This document shows positions 39,501 through 49,044 of a stretch of DNA of 64,000 nucleotides, in pieces. Within the stretch, counting starts at the first letter, position 1. Each line of letters opens with the position of its first letter. The position numbers were made by a program, and so were the translations under genes. The DNA is from Tomocerus qinae (taxonomy: Eukaryota > Arthropoda > Collembola > Entomobryomorpha > Tomoceridae): contig CM034548.1 of the NCBI GenBank assembly GCA_020055645.1, positions 29,934,201 to 29,998,200 of the forward strand. Reading direction: 5' to 3'. Below the pieces are notes generated by a model that was not told the DNA's origin, did no database searches, and worked only from the letters and a program-made list of their open reading frames with translations.

Positions 39501-40664
39501 AGTGTGTACGGCAAGACTAAAAGGCCACGGGTTGGGCTTCCCATCCGCCCTATCCTTATATTGGGTTAGATTAATGTTAATTAAGGTTGGGTTTGTAGAG
39601 TGGGGCGACTAGGGAACGCCACTCTAAGATGGGGTCTTTTAGTCGGGCCGTTCCAACTGTTCAAAGTTTTTTATCACATTAAAATGCATGAATGGATGGC
39701 TAACAAATAATGTTTTATTTTCAAGACTGGACCTATTCGACCGTTTACTCCATACCAAAGAAAACGGAAAAATCAAACTGGAGAACAAGTGAAGGCCAAA
39801 TTAGAGAGACTCACTTCCAAAGACTCCACGACAGATGAATCTTCCGATGTGGGAACTCCTGTAACTCCTGTCGGGATGGCTGCCAATTTAAATCCATTAA
39901 CACAAGCTCTTATGAAAATTAATCAGACATCTCCTCCAACTACTGAAGATGCATGGAAGAACTTGGAAGATGTAATGAGATTTTACGCCATTTCCTTAAG
40001 AAGCTAATTTGATTATTTTCCTATTTCCTATTTTATGATATTTTGATCTCCACCTTTTTCATTAGATGGTTGAAAAAATAATTTCTGCTGCAATGATGAT
40101 GAAAACAATGTTACAAGAAATGAAGGAGAGAACAACCAACGAAGCTGAGTCACTCAGATCTCAATTACAAGAACAAGCAGAGTTACAAAGCTATAATCTT
40201 GCTCAATCCCAACAGCAGCAGCAACAGCAGCAGCAACAACAACAACAGCAACAACAACAGCAACAGCAGCAACAACAGCAGCAGCAACAGCATCAAATCA
40301 CAGTTGGAGGAATAACTAGGAATTTATTAGAAAATCCTCAAATCCTTCGAATATTTGATTCTAGTAGAATCCAAACGTATTCGATTGAAGTATTAGATCC
40401 TGAAACTTTCAAGCAGTTCCAGTCGGCCCAGCCGACTACAACGAAGGTATATCTGTCTAATGTAATGCACCACATGTAACTTTTTCTAACATTTTTATAT
40501 TAACACAATTTATGCGAACAGTTAATTAACACTCTACTCAAGGAAACTTATTTTTCTAGATAATTTGTCAAGACCGAGGCATAAGGCAGCATGACTGCGG
40601 CGTAGGAGTTGGAGTAACTGAAATCAAAACGGAAGTGTCTACATCTCCCCAAGAAATGACATGA
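35932..40664 (+). CDS. Deaf1: Deaf1 transcription factor, SAND domain (5 exons, 615 aa)
   Basis: Exons are 35932-36576, 37691-38161, 39726-39971, 40066-40446 and 40560-40664. All junctions are GT-AG in phase 0. The protein is a nuclear DNA-binding regulator; Deaf1 binds TTCG motifs and controls developmental and immune genes. Residues 1-215 are acidic and then His-rich. The SAND domain runs from about 274 to 355, with the DNA-contacting KDWK motif at 332-335, then the Cys-rich HASSCICSNC segment. 'TGPIRPFTPYQRKRK' matches the Deaf1 post-SAND basic segment. 'WKNLEDMVEKIISAAMMMKTM' matches the helix that precedes MYND in other Deaf1 proteins. A 27-Gln run follows. The C-terminal MYND zinc finger expected in Deaf1 is absent from this model. 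The ATG at 35932 is the first in frame after a stop at 35890. Confidence 0.92.
36577..37690 (+). other. Deaf1: Deaf1 intron 1 with a dispersed-repeat fragment
   Basis: AT-rich intron. At 36985-37050 it carries 'gacggttctaacttttgagg' and two 'ggggccct' words, closely resembling the block at 22465-22515. This is probably a short dispersed-repeat end. Nothing else is recognisable. Confidence 0.5.
37691..38161 (+). CDS. Deaf1: Deaf1 exon 2: Gln/His linker and SAND domain
   Basis: The acceptor is tttcag ending at 37690. After a Gln/His-rich linker the whole SAND domain lies on this one exon: LTWEEAV, LPVRCK, FGSGNKGKCIKSGNDWFTP, FEALCGR, SKDWKRSIR and GGRTLQTLI. The Cys cluster CICSNCVDD follows. 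Donor is GTAAGA at 38162. The open frame continues past the donor but loses all similarity, which supports the splice. Confidence 0.92.
39499..39659. mobile_element. Small MITE in Deaf1 intron 2
   Basis: About 160 bp with imperfect terminal inverted repeats. The left end has ACGGCAAGACTAAAAGGCC (39508-39526). The right end, reverse-complemented, has ACGGCCCGACTAAAAGACC. The repeats may extend outward to CAAGTGTGT and CAGTTGG. Internal sequence includes 'ggttgggcttcccatc' and 'gtagagtggggcgac'. No coding capacity. I could not identify a convincing target-site duplication, so the superfamily stays open. Confidence 0.65.
39726..39971 (+). CDS. Deaf1: Deaf1 exon 3: post-SAND basic segment
   Basis: The acceptor ends at 39725 (tcaag) and the donor is GTAATG at 39972. 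It starts 'TGPIRPFTPYQRKRKNQTGE', the counterpart of the conserved SGPVRLFVPYKRRKK-type segment and a likely nuclear localisation signal. It ends 'TEDAWKNLED', the first half of the helix completed by exon 4. Phase 0 at both ends. Confidence 0.85.
40066..40446 (+). CDS. Deaf1: Deaf1 exon 4: helix and polyglutamine tract
   Basis: Opens 'MVEKIISAAMMMKTMLQEMK', the helix that in other Deaf1 proteins lies directly before MYND. It then has 27 uninterrupted Gln codons (40210-40290), a mix of CAG and CAA. The last part, 'GGITRNLLENPQILRIFDSS' and on to 'QPTTTK', has no known domain and stands roughly where MYND is expected. Confidence 0.85.
40560..40664 (+). CDS. Deaf1: Deaf1 exon 5: short C terminus
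   Basis: The acceptor is ttttctag ending at 40559, read in phase 0 to TGA 40662-40664. It encodes 34 residues including 'IICQDRGIRQHDCGVGV' and 'TEIKTEVSTSPQEMT'. A faint likeness to the last turn of MYND (FCQ...H...CG) is visible, but the zinc-binding cysteine pairs before it are missing. The TEIKTEV-like end resembles the acidic C terminus of vertebrate Deaf1. Confidence 0.65.
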   Translation: MICQDRGIRQHDCGVGVGVTEIKTEVSTSPQEMT

Positions 40665-41004
40665 ATATTTAGAGTTATTAATGTAGTATTACAATTATAT
40701 GTACACTATGTGCATTTCGTGCAATTATGGAGAAGCCAAGTTTGATTTTGCCATTACTTCGTATAGATAGATAAATGCATTGTAAGTGTAAGTCTCACGA
40801 CCGCACTGTAAGTTCATGTAAAGTGTAGAATCAGTCAGAACAGTTACTAGAACATTTGGAGTTCCGTGTAGCCTTACAAATATTATAGTCAATCAATCAA
40901 TATCTTTATCTCACTTTTAAACAAACCAGAATAACTTAAGCGTGCATTATTAACCAGAGTTAATGCTGATGCTCATTTGCCATCTTTAAATATTATATGT
41001 ATCA

Positions 41005-41010
41005 AATAAA
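41005..41010 (+). terminator. Deaf1: Candidate Deaf1 poly(A) signal
   Basis: AATAAA, 341 bases after the Deaf1 stop codon. It is the first canonical hexamer downstream. Others follow (for example near 41180). Confidence 0.45.
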
Positions 41011-43005
41011 ACTGGACAATAGTGAGATCCTCTCGATAAATAACCATAATTGATACTATAAACATATACTTTAGTCAATCGATGAACCATATTATTATTA
41101 TAGTTGGCAAAGCAATGCATGTATTGTGATGTAAGGGGTTATTTCAATTCGAACGTATTAGATTCTGTAGTATCTATAATAAAATATAATGTAAATAATT
41201 ATATGTATACCGCACCGTACAATCCACGGAGGGAGCATCATCATGTTCATCTGAGGCATAAGGCAATATTAACATGATAGCAAAACTAATAACCACAACG
41301 AGGAAATATATTGTGAGGCATATTATAATGTATGATTTAATAGACAATTGAAATAAGACATATTCAAAGGGTGGGTACCTAATACCTAGACTTGTATGCT
41401 ATACATACCTGTTAATTTTACTTAATGACTAAATGTCCATGATATGCTTACCTGTAACTTGTAACAGTACGGAAGATACCATCTTACTATCTACAAAGCT
41501 AATTACTATCCGTGAATAAGTATATAATAACAAGTTCTTAATTAGCTATAGCATTTTACCATTATCATAATCACAAGTAGGTTTGTTATATTAAATTGTA
41601 TTGTCCACCAATTGTGTATAGCAGACAAGAACTTGATTTAATATTTAAACTAGTAAAAATGAAAAACCTGATGAATAATTAAATTAAATGTACTTGTTGT
41701 TTGTTGTTACAGTTATTCATTACTTATTCTTAATTTCATTTAGGAAAAGGTAATAGGATACTCGTTTTTCATGAAATGTTACGGACGCGACTTCGTACCA
41801 TGTTTAAAGTAAACGTCAGTTTGTCTAAAGTATAATGGCAAAACCAAAATTTAAAAATATGAAGTAACATGAAAAATGCTTCAGACGGGGATTTTTTCTT
41901 TCAAACACAATCAAATTACGTTATAGATATAGATGTGTACTTTATTGTCATCTGTATTATAACATTTGGCCATATTGTTATTTTTAAAATGCATGTTGGT
42001 TAATAGATACTCTCTTTTCACTTTCATCATCGAATATATGGTTAGGTTTCGGAAAATCCTATACCTCAATAGCAATATTATTAACAAGCGTTAACAAGTC
42101 ACTACGTTTTAAGTAGAGAAAATGTAACTGCATCGTGCCACAATAATTGGGAGCCAATAGGGTTTGAAACTAATTCATATAATAGAATGCGATGAACTAC
42201 TATTAAAAGGTTGACCGTTGACCTTATCCCTATATATAATACAAAATTTAAACCAATGTTTTCGAAATCGATTTACAAAAATCATTTTATCAATCTGTAC
42301 TCTATATTATACTTTGTACAAATGGGTATCATTTCCAAAAATATTAATTCTTACCTACTTCTGGGTACTATATAATAAAGCATTAAAAAATGACAGTCGA
42401 GGAGGATTTTATATTTTACTATAAAAATTGAGATAGATACCTTATATTGTGGGTAACGCGTAAACAGTAGTAATTAGGGAATATGTCAAGGTATGCCCTT
42501 TTATGGAAAAGTCGAATAAACAAGCTTTAAAATCATATTTCTGAAAAATTGCTGTTGCTCTATAACTCAATCTTCTAGAAAGTCCTTACTAAATTTAAGT
42601 AGTTCCCAGAGCCCTAACTTTTTCCACTTCAATTTATGATCATGGTCTTATAACATTAATTTTGACACTTGTCTGGTTTGACATGTTTGGTTATTTAATT
42701 GGTCATGAGGGATTTGGTAAAATATTTGAACAAATTCTTCTGAATAAAGTTTCCATGGCCAACAATAAATATATTTCTCTTTCTCACTAGTAAACATAGG
42801 TTTGCCCAATTAAAAATTGGAAATGTACAACCCCAGAATATCCTATTTTAGCAGATTCTGTGAACACGTCCTACCAGTCAATTGCACTCGTATGGTATGA
42901 GTATTTTCCTGTAATCTCTATATTATAATCACCGTTTTAGATAGAGCAATATATTTACCTGTCTATATATGTTTGTAACTATGTGTGACCTACCACACAC
43001 GAGCT
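41011..43005. other. Intergenic DNA between Deaf1 and regucalcin, no gene seen
   Basis: AT-rich, with only short chance frames. I specifically looked for a MYND-like exon (C-x2-C...YCSTFCQ) on the + strand here and saw none. Confidence 0.55.
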
Positions 43006-43027
43006 CAGGCACGTATCCAGGAATTTG
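43006..43027 (+). repeat. Solo repeat end matching an inverted copy at 45451-45472
   Basis: A 22-bp sequence containing CACGTATCCAGGAATTTG. It matches the reverse complement of 45451-45472 at 20 of 22 positions, and is followed by G-runs and 'ggggggccc' near 43082. This type of CGTATCCAGG terminus marks small DNA transposons in many insects. Confidence 0.55.
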
Positions 43028-44148
43028 GGTAAGGTTGGTCGCAACAAATAATTATGGCAAAAACTGACCTGAGCAGGGAGGGGGGCCCTATAGTCTCTTT
43101 TGGGTACGGGCTTGTCCTTAGTATCCAATACGCATGATTAGGCTGGATGCCTACCTTTCGAAATTTAGTCACATATGCTGGGGGCTATGCTAGTAAGTAC
43201 TAATCTCAATGCCCAATTTCAGCATTATCATTCATTGTTCATAAAAGCTTTTTTCCTTCTGCAATTAGTGTGGAGTGGATGCTGTGGAGGTTGTTTTGTA
43301 CGGCGTCACTTGTTTTACATATTTTCAAGGTTCATTTTAATAACAACAAGAAATGTATTGACATTAATGCACTATGCACTGAGTATCGTTAAGTGCCTCA
43401 TAAAATACGTAAATATCTAATCTACTTATCAGTGTTTGACTACCTACTGGCTAGTGGCTAAAATGGCCTGATGGCTGGCCAAAATGTAAAAAAGCTGGCT
43501 AAAATGAAATACTGTTTCTGACATAATGTATACCATTATGTAACATAGCATAACCATAATATAGCGGAAACGAACTGAGGTACTTAAAATTACGACAGCT
43601 TCAGTTTATTGCTTCCTATTTATTTCGACTTTGTTATTGTATGTATGCCAATGGCTGACATGCAAACGCGTTAGAATTTATTCCAGTGTCTAACCTCTAC
43701 GAATAATTAGCAGAGCTATTATATACGTAAAGACTACATTCACTTGTAATGAATGTCAGAAGTCTTTTTAACATACATTTGTCGAAATATATATAGCTAT
43801 ATACATACATGACATCAATCATATCTTCAAGATGTCAGTGCATATCCGCAGACAAAAGGGCATAAATATTATAATCACATTCCAACCGCAACATGCAAAC
43901 TTTCATGTGTCAATAATATTACGTTTCATTTTATTTCTTATTTAACCATGAATTTGACTATTGATGCAAACGCTGTTTAAAGTTTTGTGTTGCCTGATGT
44001 TCTGATTCTGAGTATTCTATCGCTTTTAGTAAGCGCTTGACTTTATTAACAAGCTCGTTTTTATTATAATGTGAATCGTGTTTTGCATTTCTATTTATTG
44101 TAATATGTTTTTGTATTTATCGGTTTTATGTGTAGAATAAAGCAATCT

Positions 44149-44177
44149 ACTGTCATGTCTTGTAGTGACATGACAGT
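44149..44177. other. Perfect 11-bp hairpin upstream of the regucalcin promoter
   Basis: ACTGTCATGTC pairs exactly with GACATGACAGT across a 7-base loop. It sits about 170 bp upstream of the TATA box. It could be a dyad-symmetric protein-binding site or a small MITE footprint. It is too short for a typical miRNA precursor. Confidence 0.6.
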
Positions 44178-44345
44178 GAGATAGGATAATTGAAACCAGT
44201 CATAATCTTTGCCTCGCCGAATCATATAAAGACCACAAATGATTATCGTGAACACTTGTGTTATTTACATAACATCCCTTCAAACGATTTATCTTTTTGA
44301 TGTGGACGCATACTTATAATTATTTTACTGTTCTACCAACTCGCC

Positions 44346-44353
44346 TTATAAAA
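44346..44353 (+). promoter_or_regulatory. RGN: Candidate TATA box of regucalcin
   Basis: TATAAAAG, with an initiator-like 'ttagttg' about 33 bases downstream (44379-44385). The coding ATG is at 44540, giving a 5' UTR of about 155 bases if unspliced. Such a focused promoter suits a highly expressed metabolic gene. Confidence 0.5.
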
Positions 44354-44454
44354 GAACATTACTGCTTTAAACAACGTGTTTAGTTGTTCATTACATGCAG
44401 CAGTTGCAGAGAGTGAGACAGTCAGAATATTTTAAATTTAATCCTAACACTTTA

Positions 44455-44481
44455 CTGCTTCAATTTTTAATATTGAAGCAG
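44455..44481 (+). promoter_or_regulatory. Hairpin in the predicted regucalcin 5' UTR
   Basis: CTGCTTCAA pairs perfectly with TTGAAGCAG over a 9-base loop, about 60 bases before the start codon. It would fold in the leader RNA if transcription starts near 44380. Confidence 0.45.
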
Positions 44482-44539
44482 AATATATTTAATATTTAAT
44501 ATTTTATTAGCGTCCAGAATTAGAAAAATTATCGGTGAA

Positions 44540-47500
44540 ATGGGGTTAGGAAAAGTAGAAGTGGCATTTAGGAAAACTGTGTTAGGGGAAGGACCTCATT
44601 GGGACTCTAAAAAACAGGTTCTCGTGTACAACGACATTAAAGGCAAATCAGTTCATATTTATGATCCATCCACGGGAAGAGATACTATGGTCGAACTAGG
44701 TAAATAAGTATCATATCATAAATATATGTAACTTACAAGTATTGAGAAAAGAAATAATAATCATTGTCACATATTGTGGTACTTCCACTCCTGTGGGCCG
44801 GGTAAAGGTTTATGGGACTATAAAAGAAGTCATTTTGTCCCGGGTACAAGGAGCCATAGAAAAAGCATATGGGGCACTACAAAGAAGTACAAAAGGCCAT
44901 AGAACGAGAACTAAATTAAATCAAAGTTTATATTAAAGTTGAAAAATAGTAACAATAAGTCCAGAAATAAGCAGGTATATCATCATTTGTGGAAAATTTC
45001 ATGGTTTAACCCTTTGAATAGCACTGGTGGTCTCCAAGCGTTCGACTTAATTGCAACACGTATATCTTTGGTTTTCTGTGAAATAGTGTCTAACTTATAC
45101 ATAGTATCAATACCATGATATGTTTGTTTACATGCGTATCTATGGTATACTTTATCTATGGTATCTATGCGTACTTATGGTGTACTTATGGAACAATGTA
45201 CTCGTTCTATGGAAAAGAAGACTTCTTCTATTGCCCTTCAGTACCTATTGTTATGGTCCCTTGTACCCTGGCCCAAAAGACATTATTTTATGGACAAAAT
45301 GACTTTTTCTATGACCCCTTTTACCCCCACCCGCCCGGCCCCCCTAAGTATCCAGAAAAGGGCGATTTTTTTGTCAAAAAAGTTTAAAAATCCAAAAAAT
45401 TTCGAATATGCCATAACTTTACTAATATATTTTGGCGGGCCCCCCTAGGTCAAATTCCTGGATACATGCTTGGTAGTGATTTATCAAAAAATAAATTTTT
45501 GTCCTGTGAAACCAGTAAAATTTTACTTCTCAGGGAAAATGCTATTTTGTGACCTTAATTTCCATGAAAATTGGCTCTAAATTCGTAAATCCATTGTCTA
45601 AGATGGATGTTTTTATATTTCGTGGTTTCTGGAAGCCTCATGGTAGGTGACAGTAGAATTTGACCTCAATGTATGTGTATATTTTTAAAGATGGCCGAGT
45701 AACACTTGTCGTCCCTGTGGATACGGATCCGAACAAATACATTGTTGGTGTCGAAAGAGATTTGCGAGTGTTGGAGTGGGATGGAAAATCTTCAAAACCG
45801 AAATCATTGAAGAAACTATATTCTGTTGAAAATGAATACCCTGAAAATCGTTTCAATGATGGAAAATGTGATAGTCTCGGAAGACTATGGGCAGGTTATT
45901 CATATTTAATGGTTATACCTATGAATCTGTATTTTAATTCTGCTTTGTAATCAAAATATGCTGTTTGCACATGCATTGTGACCAGTGATGCGCATTTGTT
46001 GAAAAATAGTCATCCCCCACCACCTTCGTACAAATAGTCATGACAGTAGTCACCAACCCCCTCTCCCCCCAGGGCCGCAGCCAGAAAAAAATTTCGGGGA
46101 GAGGGGGCAACAAAATTTAAGTAAGGGGCGGCTGCGACAATGCCCCCCCAGTCGTAGTAAGTATATAGTCATCTTAATAGTCACCAAATCTCTTACTAAA
46201 TGGTCAGTCATGCAGTAAAACTTGTGGATTTTTCCCACATTTAGACTGGACTCTCGGGATCGGTCACTGACTGGTTCAACAACAACTACCCTCGGATTTG
46301 GTAGATGGCTGCTCGGTGTTTTGTACAGACATCTAGCCCTGAAACAATTTTCATCTGATTTTTAAATGATCTAAATTCCTCACTATGGAGACTCTCGCAC
46401 TTATTTCATTCTCTAATCACCTTATCCATGACCGTTCCTATGCGGCTTCAGCACCTGTAATTGTAATGGGTTGCGTGTTGCGTTGCTCCTACTGTACATT
46501 GTTCACTAAGGCCTACTGGCACGGACGTGCATTTCGTGCCAGAAAGAGCGGATTATGCTTTTTCCTATCTCTCTAATGTTAAATAAACGAATTTCAAATG
46601 GCTATAACATTAGCAATGGATCTATGCGGGTCTTGTAACTTACATATATTGTTAATTAAGATAAGACAATTCTATACTGATGTATAATATTATATCATTG
46701 CTTCAGTTCGAACCAGTGTACGTCAAAAACCGATCGGAAACATTTATGTAGGGAACTGCGTTGTTAAGCAGTGTGGTTTTACATGACCGCCAGTCCCTAC
46801 ACTAGCTTAACTACCATGGAGACTCTTCACATTATCTGTAAGAGTTCTCAGAGTATCAAACCCATTGGCTCACGTACATACCAATTCAATATCCCTGCCT
46901 TCCTATACTACTTATAAATTCCAAATTGCGCCTGACCAATTACGAAGTAGTCAGGTCAGCCTGACTTGAAAGCTTGTAAGTGAAACTAGGTCTACAATAC
47001 CTATCACCAACCAAATACCAAAAATTAAAAAAGTGATGTTATAGTCACCACTCCAAACAGCTCTTTAAAAGTAGTCACCCAGTAGTCATTTCTTCTGAGG
47101 TTACAGAATAGAATAGTCACCCAAATAATCATCCTTGAATTGGATCATTTTTATAGTCATCGCTATAGTCCTCGTTTCATTGGAGCACCGACTATAGTCA
47201 CATAAATAGTCATCCTTGAATAGGATCATCTTTTATGGTCACTGCTATAGTCATCACTTTATTGGAGCACCCAGTTTAGTCATCTATATACAGGGCCGCA
47301 GCCAGAAAAAAATTTCGGGGGGGGGGGCGACAAATAATGATTGAAAATACTATATAAATACTATAGAATACAGATACTATAGCGCGAAAAATTTTTGGGT
47401 TTTAAGGCAAAAATTCTTTCCGGCCCCTGCCCCCCCCCCTCGCTGCGGCCCTGTCTGTATATTTATCGTCGACCTTCAGAGATTGCTTAAGTATCAATAA

Positions 47501-48598
47501 TCAGGACTATAAAAGATTTAACCCTAAATAGTCAATTATTAAAATAGTCATCGGTGACTATGATGACTACAAATGCGCATCACTGATTGTGACAACCAAG
47601 GTTCTTTAATAAATGTCAAGACAATATTATACGCCCGTTTTTTAAAAATTCGCTCAAAACCCTTAATGAGGAACTAGCCACTAGTGGCAGTATGGGCAAC
47701 CATGGAGATGGATTTTTATACCCTTTACCTCCCCTATGGTAGTTTTAAGTTAATTTTGGCCCTCTTTACTTGCATATCTTTCTAGGTTACTAAGGCGTTT
47801 AAAGTAACTTGAGGACAATAGTCAACGATATTAATTTTGGCTTTAAATTTTAGGTACCATGGGACACGAAACCATTCCGGGAATCGTGGAACCGAAAAGT
47901 GCTAATTTGTATCAACTAGGTTTGGACGGCAAGTTAACGACTGAGGTAGACCAAATTGGGATTGCCAACGGATTAGCATGGTCTCTAGACGATTCGATTT
48001 TCTACTACATTGACTCTTGCACTTTTCGAATCGATGCTTTTGACTATGACCTCGCATCCGGAAATATTTGTGAATAAAAAAATTTAAAAAAATTAGCAGA
48101 TAAGTACTCGATTATATTTAAACTAAATAATATGATGCTTCAACATTTTATAGCAAACAGACGTCCTGCATTCGAATTCTCTAAACATGGCATCGTAGGC
48201 ATACCTGATGGAATGACTATTGACACGAATGGAAATCTTTGGCTGGCTGTTTTCAATGGAAGCAAGGTTACTCACAGTAACAAGATAACTGATAACAACC
48301 ATATGTACTAATTTATTAGATTGTGAAAATCAATATCTCTAATGCTTGACAGATACTTCATATTGACCCATCGGCAGGGAAACTTATAGACACCATTGAT
48401 ATGCCTACGAAGAATATAACTTCTGTTGCCTTCGGGGGCCCCAATTTAGACATTCTCTACGCAACTTCAGCTGCAAGTGGCCTTACAGATGCTGAAACAG
48501 CTGCTCAACCTGATGCTGGCTGCCTCTTCAAAATTACCAATATTGGAGCAAAGGGCGTCGCTGGTGGTGTATCATACAAAGGTACCCTACCTGCATGA
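44540..48598 (+). CDS. RGN: Regucalcin/SMP-30 gluconolactonase family (5 exons, 312 aa)
   Basis: Exons are 44540-44699, 45691-45894, 47854-48069, 48154-48266 and 48353-48598. All introns are GT-AG and the joined frame has no stop before TGA at 48596-48598. The product is a six-bladed beta-propeller metalloenzyme of the SMP-30 family. These hydrolyse gluconolactones and related lactones with a divalent cation; insect members are also called anterior fat body protein or Dca. The expected metal and substrate residues are all present: Glu17 (GEGPHWD), Asn109 (RFNDGK), Asn160 (IANGLAWS) and Asp212 (GIPDGMT). Length matches the family (about 300 aa) and there is no signal peptide, so it is probably cytosolic. 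A TATA box and initiator lie upstream. Introns 1 and 2 carry transposons. Confidence 0.93.
44755..45472. mobile_element. Imperfect inverted-repeat element in regucalcin intron 1
   Basis: The left arm, about 44770-44912, contains 'gggccgggtaaagg', 'aagtcattttgtcc', 'gggtacaaggagccata' and 'ccatagaacgag'. The reverse complement of 45190-45345 contains the same words in the same order ('gggccggg', 'aagtcattttgtcc', 'gggtacaagggaccata', 'ccatagaacgag'). The arms could fold into a long imperfect hairpin with a spacer of about 280 bases. The right edge ends with the CGTATCCAGG-type terminus at 45451-45472. A matching left terminus next to the left arm is not seen. It is probably a decayed non-autonomous DNA transposon. 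Confidence 0.55.
45975..45982. repeat. Left 8-bp target-site duplication of the hAT element
   Basis: ATTGTGAC, identical to 47586-47593 beyond the right terminus. Confidence 0.9.
46070..46155 (+). mobile_element. Truncated copy of the CAGGGCCGCAGC MITE
   Basis: Begins CAGGGCCGCAGCCAG and 'aaaaaaatttcgggg', the same left end as the intact copy at 47291. It loses similarity after about 85 bases, near 'ggggcggctgcgacaatgcc', without the matching right terminus. It sits inside the larger hAT element. Confidence 0.6.
47291..47453. mobile_element. hAT-like MITE nested inside the hAT element
   Basis: 163 bp with terminal inverted repeats CAGGGCCGCAGC and GCTGCGGCCCTG, and G-rich and C-rich subterminal runs ('ttcggggggggg', 'ccccccccctcg'). 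The flanks TCTATATA (47283-47290) and TCTGTATA (47454-47461) match at 7 of 8 positions, consistent with an 8-bp target duplication. It inserted into the larger element, so it is the younger event or was carried along during amplification. Confidence 0.8.
47586..47593. repeat. Right 8-bp target-site duplication of the hAT element
   Basis: ATTGTGAC, identical to 45975-45982. One copy is what an empty site would contain. Confidence 0.9.
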
Positions 48599-48720
48599 AC
48601 ACGACAAGTGAAACTTAACTAACGCCCTTAATGATATGTTGAATTAAATTTTGAAAAAATTGCTGTTAATAAGTTTATTCATCATAGATAATTCGTGAAT
48701 TTATATTGTAATAAAAATAG

Positions 48721-48726
48721 AATAAA
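48721..48726 (+). terminator. RGN: Regucalcin poly(A) signal
   Basis: AATAAA, 122 bases after the stop codon, followed by GT-rich sequence ('gtggtctgttttag') as expected for a cleavage region. Confidence 0.6.
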
Positions 48727-49044
48727 GTGGTCTGTTTTAGAATTTTTCCCAGTGTGCTTTCCATTTTCTTAAGTCAGTACTACAAAATTAGAATATCTGA
48801 CAGCAGACACAACTAATACTCAGGTGAAACAAATATGCAGGTTTGTTGATTTTTCGATAGTGATTACCATAACAAGTGAATGAATGTCTATGTTCCTTAT
48901 CCTTACTAACCATAAAAGGTATAAAATATTAATTTGACCCGAACATGAACATTAGTCGTACTAAAATATTTGACGATAGTTTCCATGTGATATATTAGCA
49001 CATATCAATTCAAGGTGAGACGAATAAAATAAACTTAATAATTT

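Larger units (their letters stand above)
45983..47585. mobile_element. Non-autonomous hAT transposon in regucalcin intron 2
   Basis: A 1603-bp element with perfect 17-bp terminal inverted repeats: CAGTGATGCGCATTTGT at the left and its exact reverse complement at the right. The same 8 bases, ATTGTGAC, flank it on both sides (45975-45982 and 47586-47593). An 8-bp target duplication with CAGTG-type termini is diagnostic of the hAT superfamily. Both ends are crowded with direct and inverted copies of 'tagtcatc/tagtcacc', typical subterminal repeats bound by hAT transposase. No transposase reading frame is present, so it moved with a helper. Exact TIRs and an exact target duplication indicate relatively recent insertion. 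Confidence 0.92.

Noticed and set aside
44149-44177. miRNA precursor
   Set aside because: The stem is only 11 bp with a 7-base loop, far shorter than a miRNA hairpin.
46385-46576. 63-codon frame inside the hAT element
   Set aside because: No transposase similarity, and too short. The element is non-autonomous.
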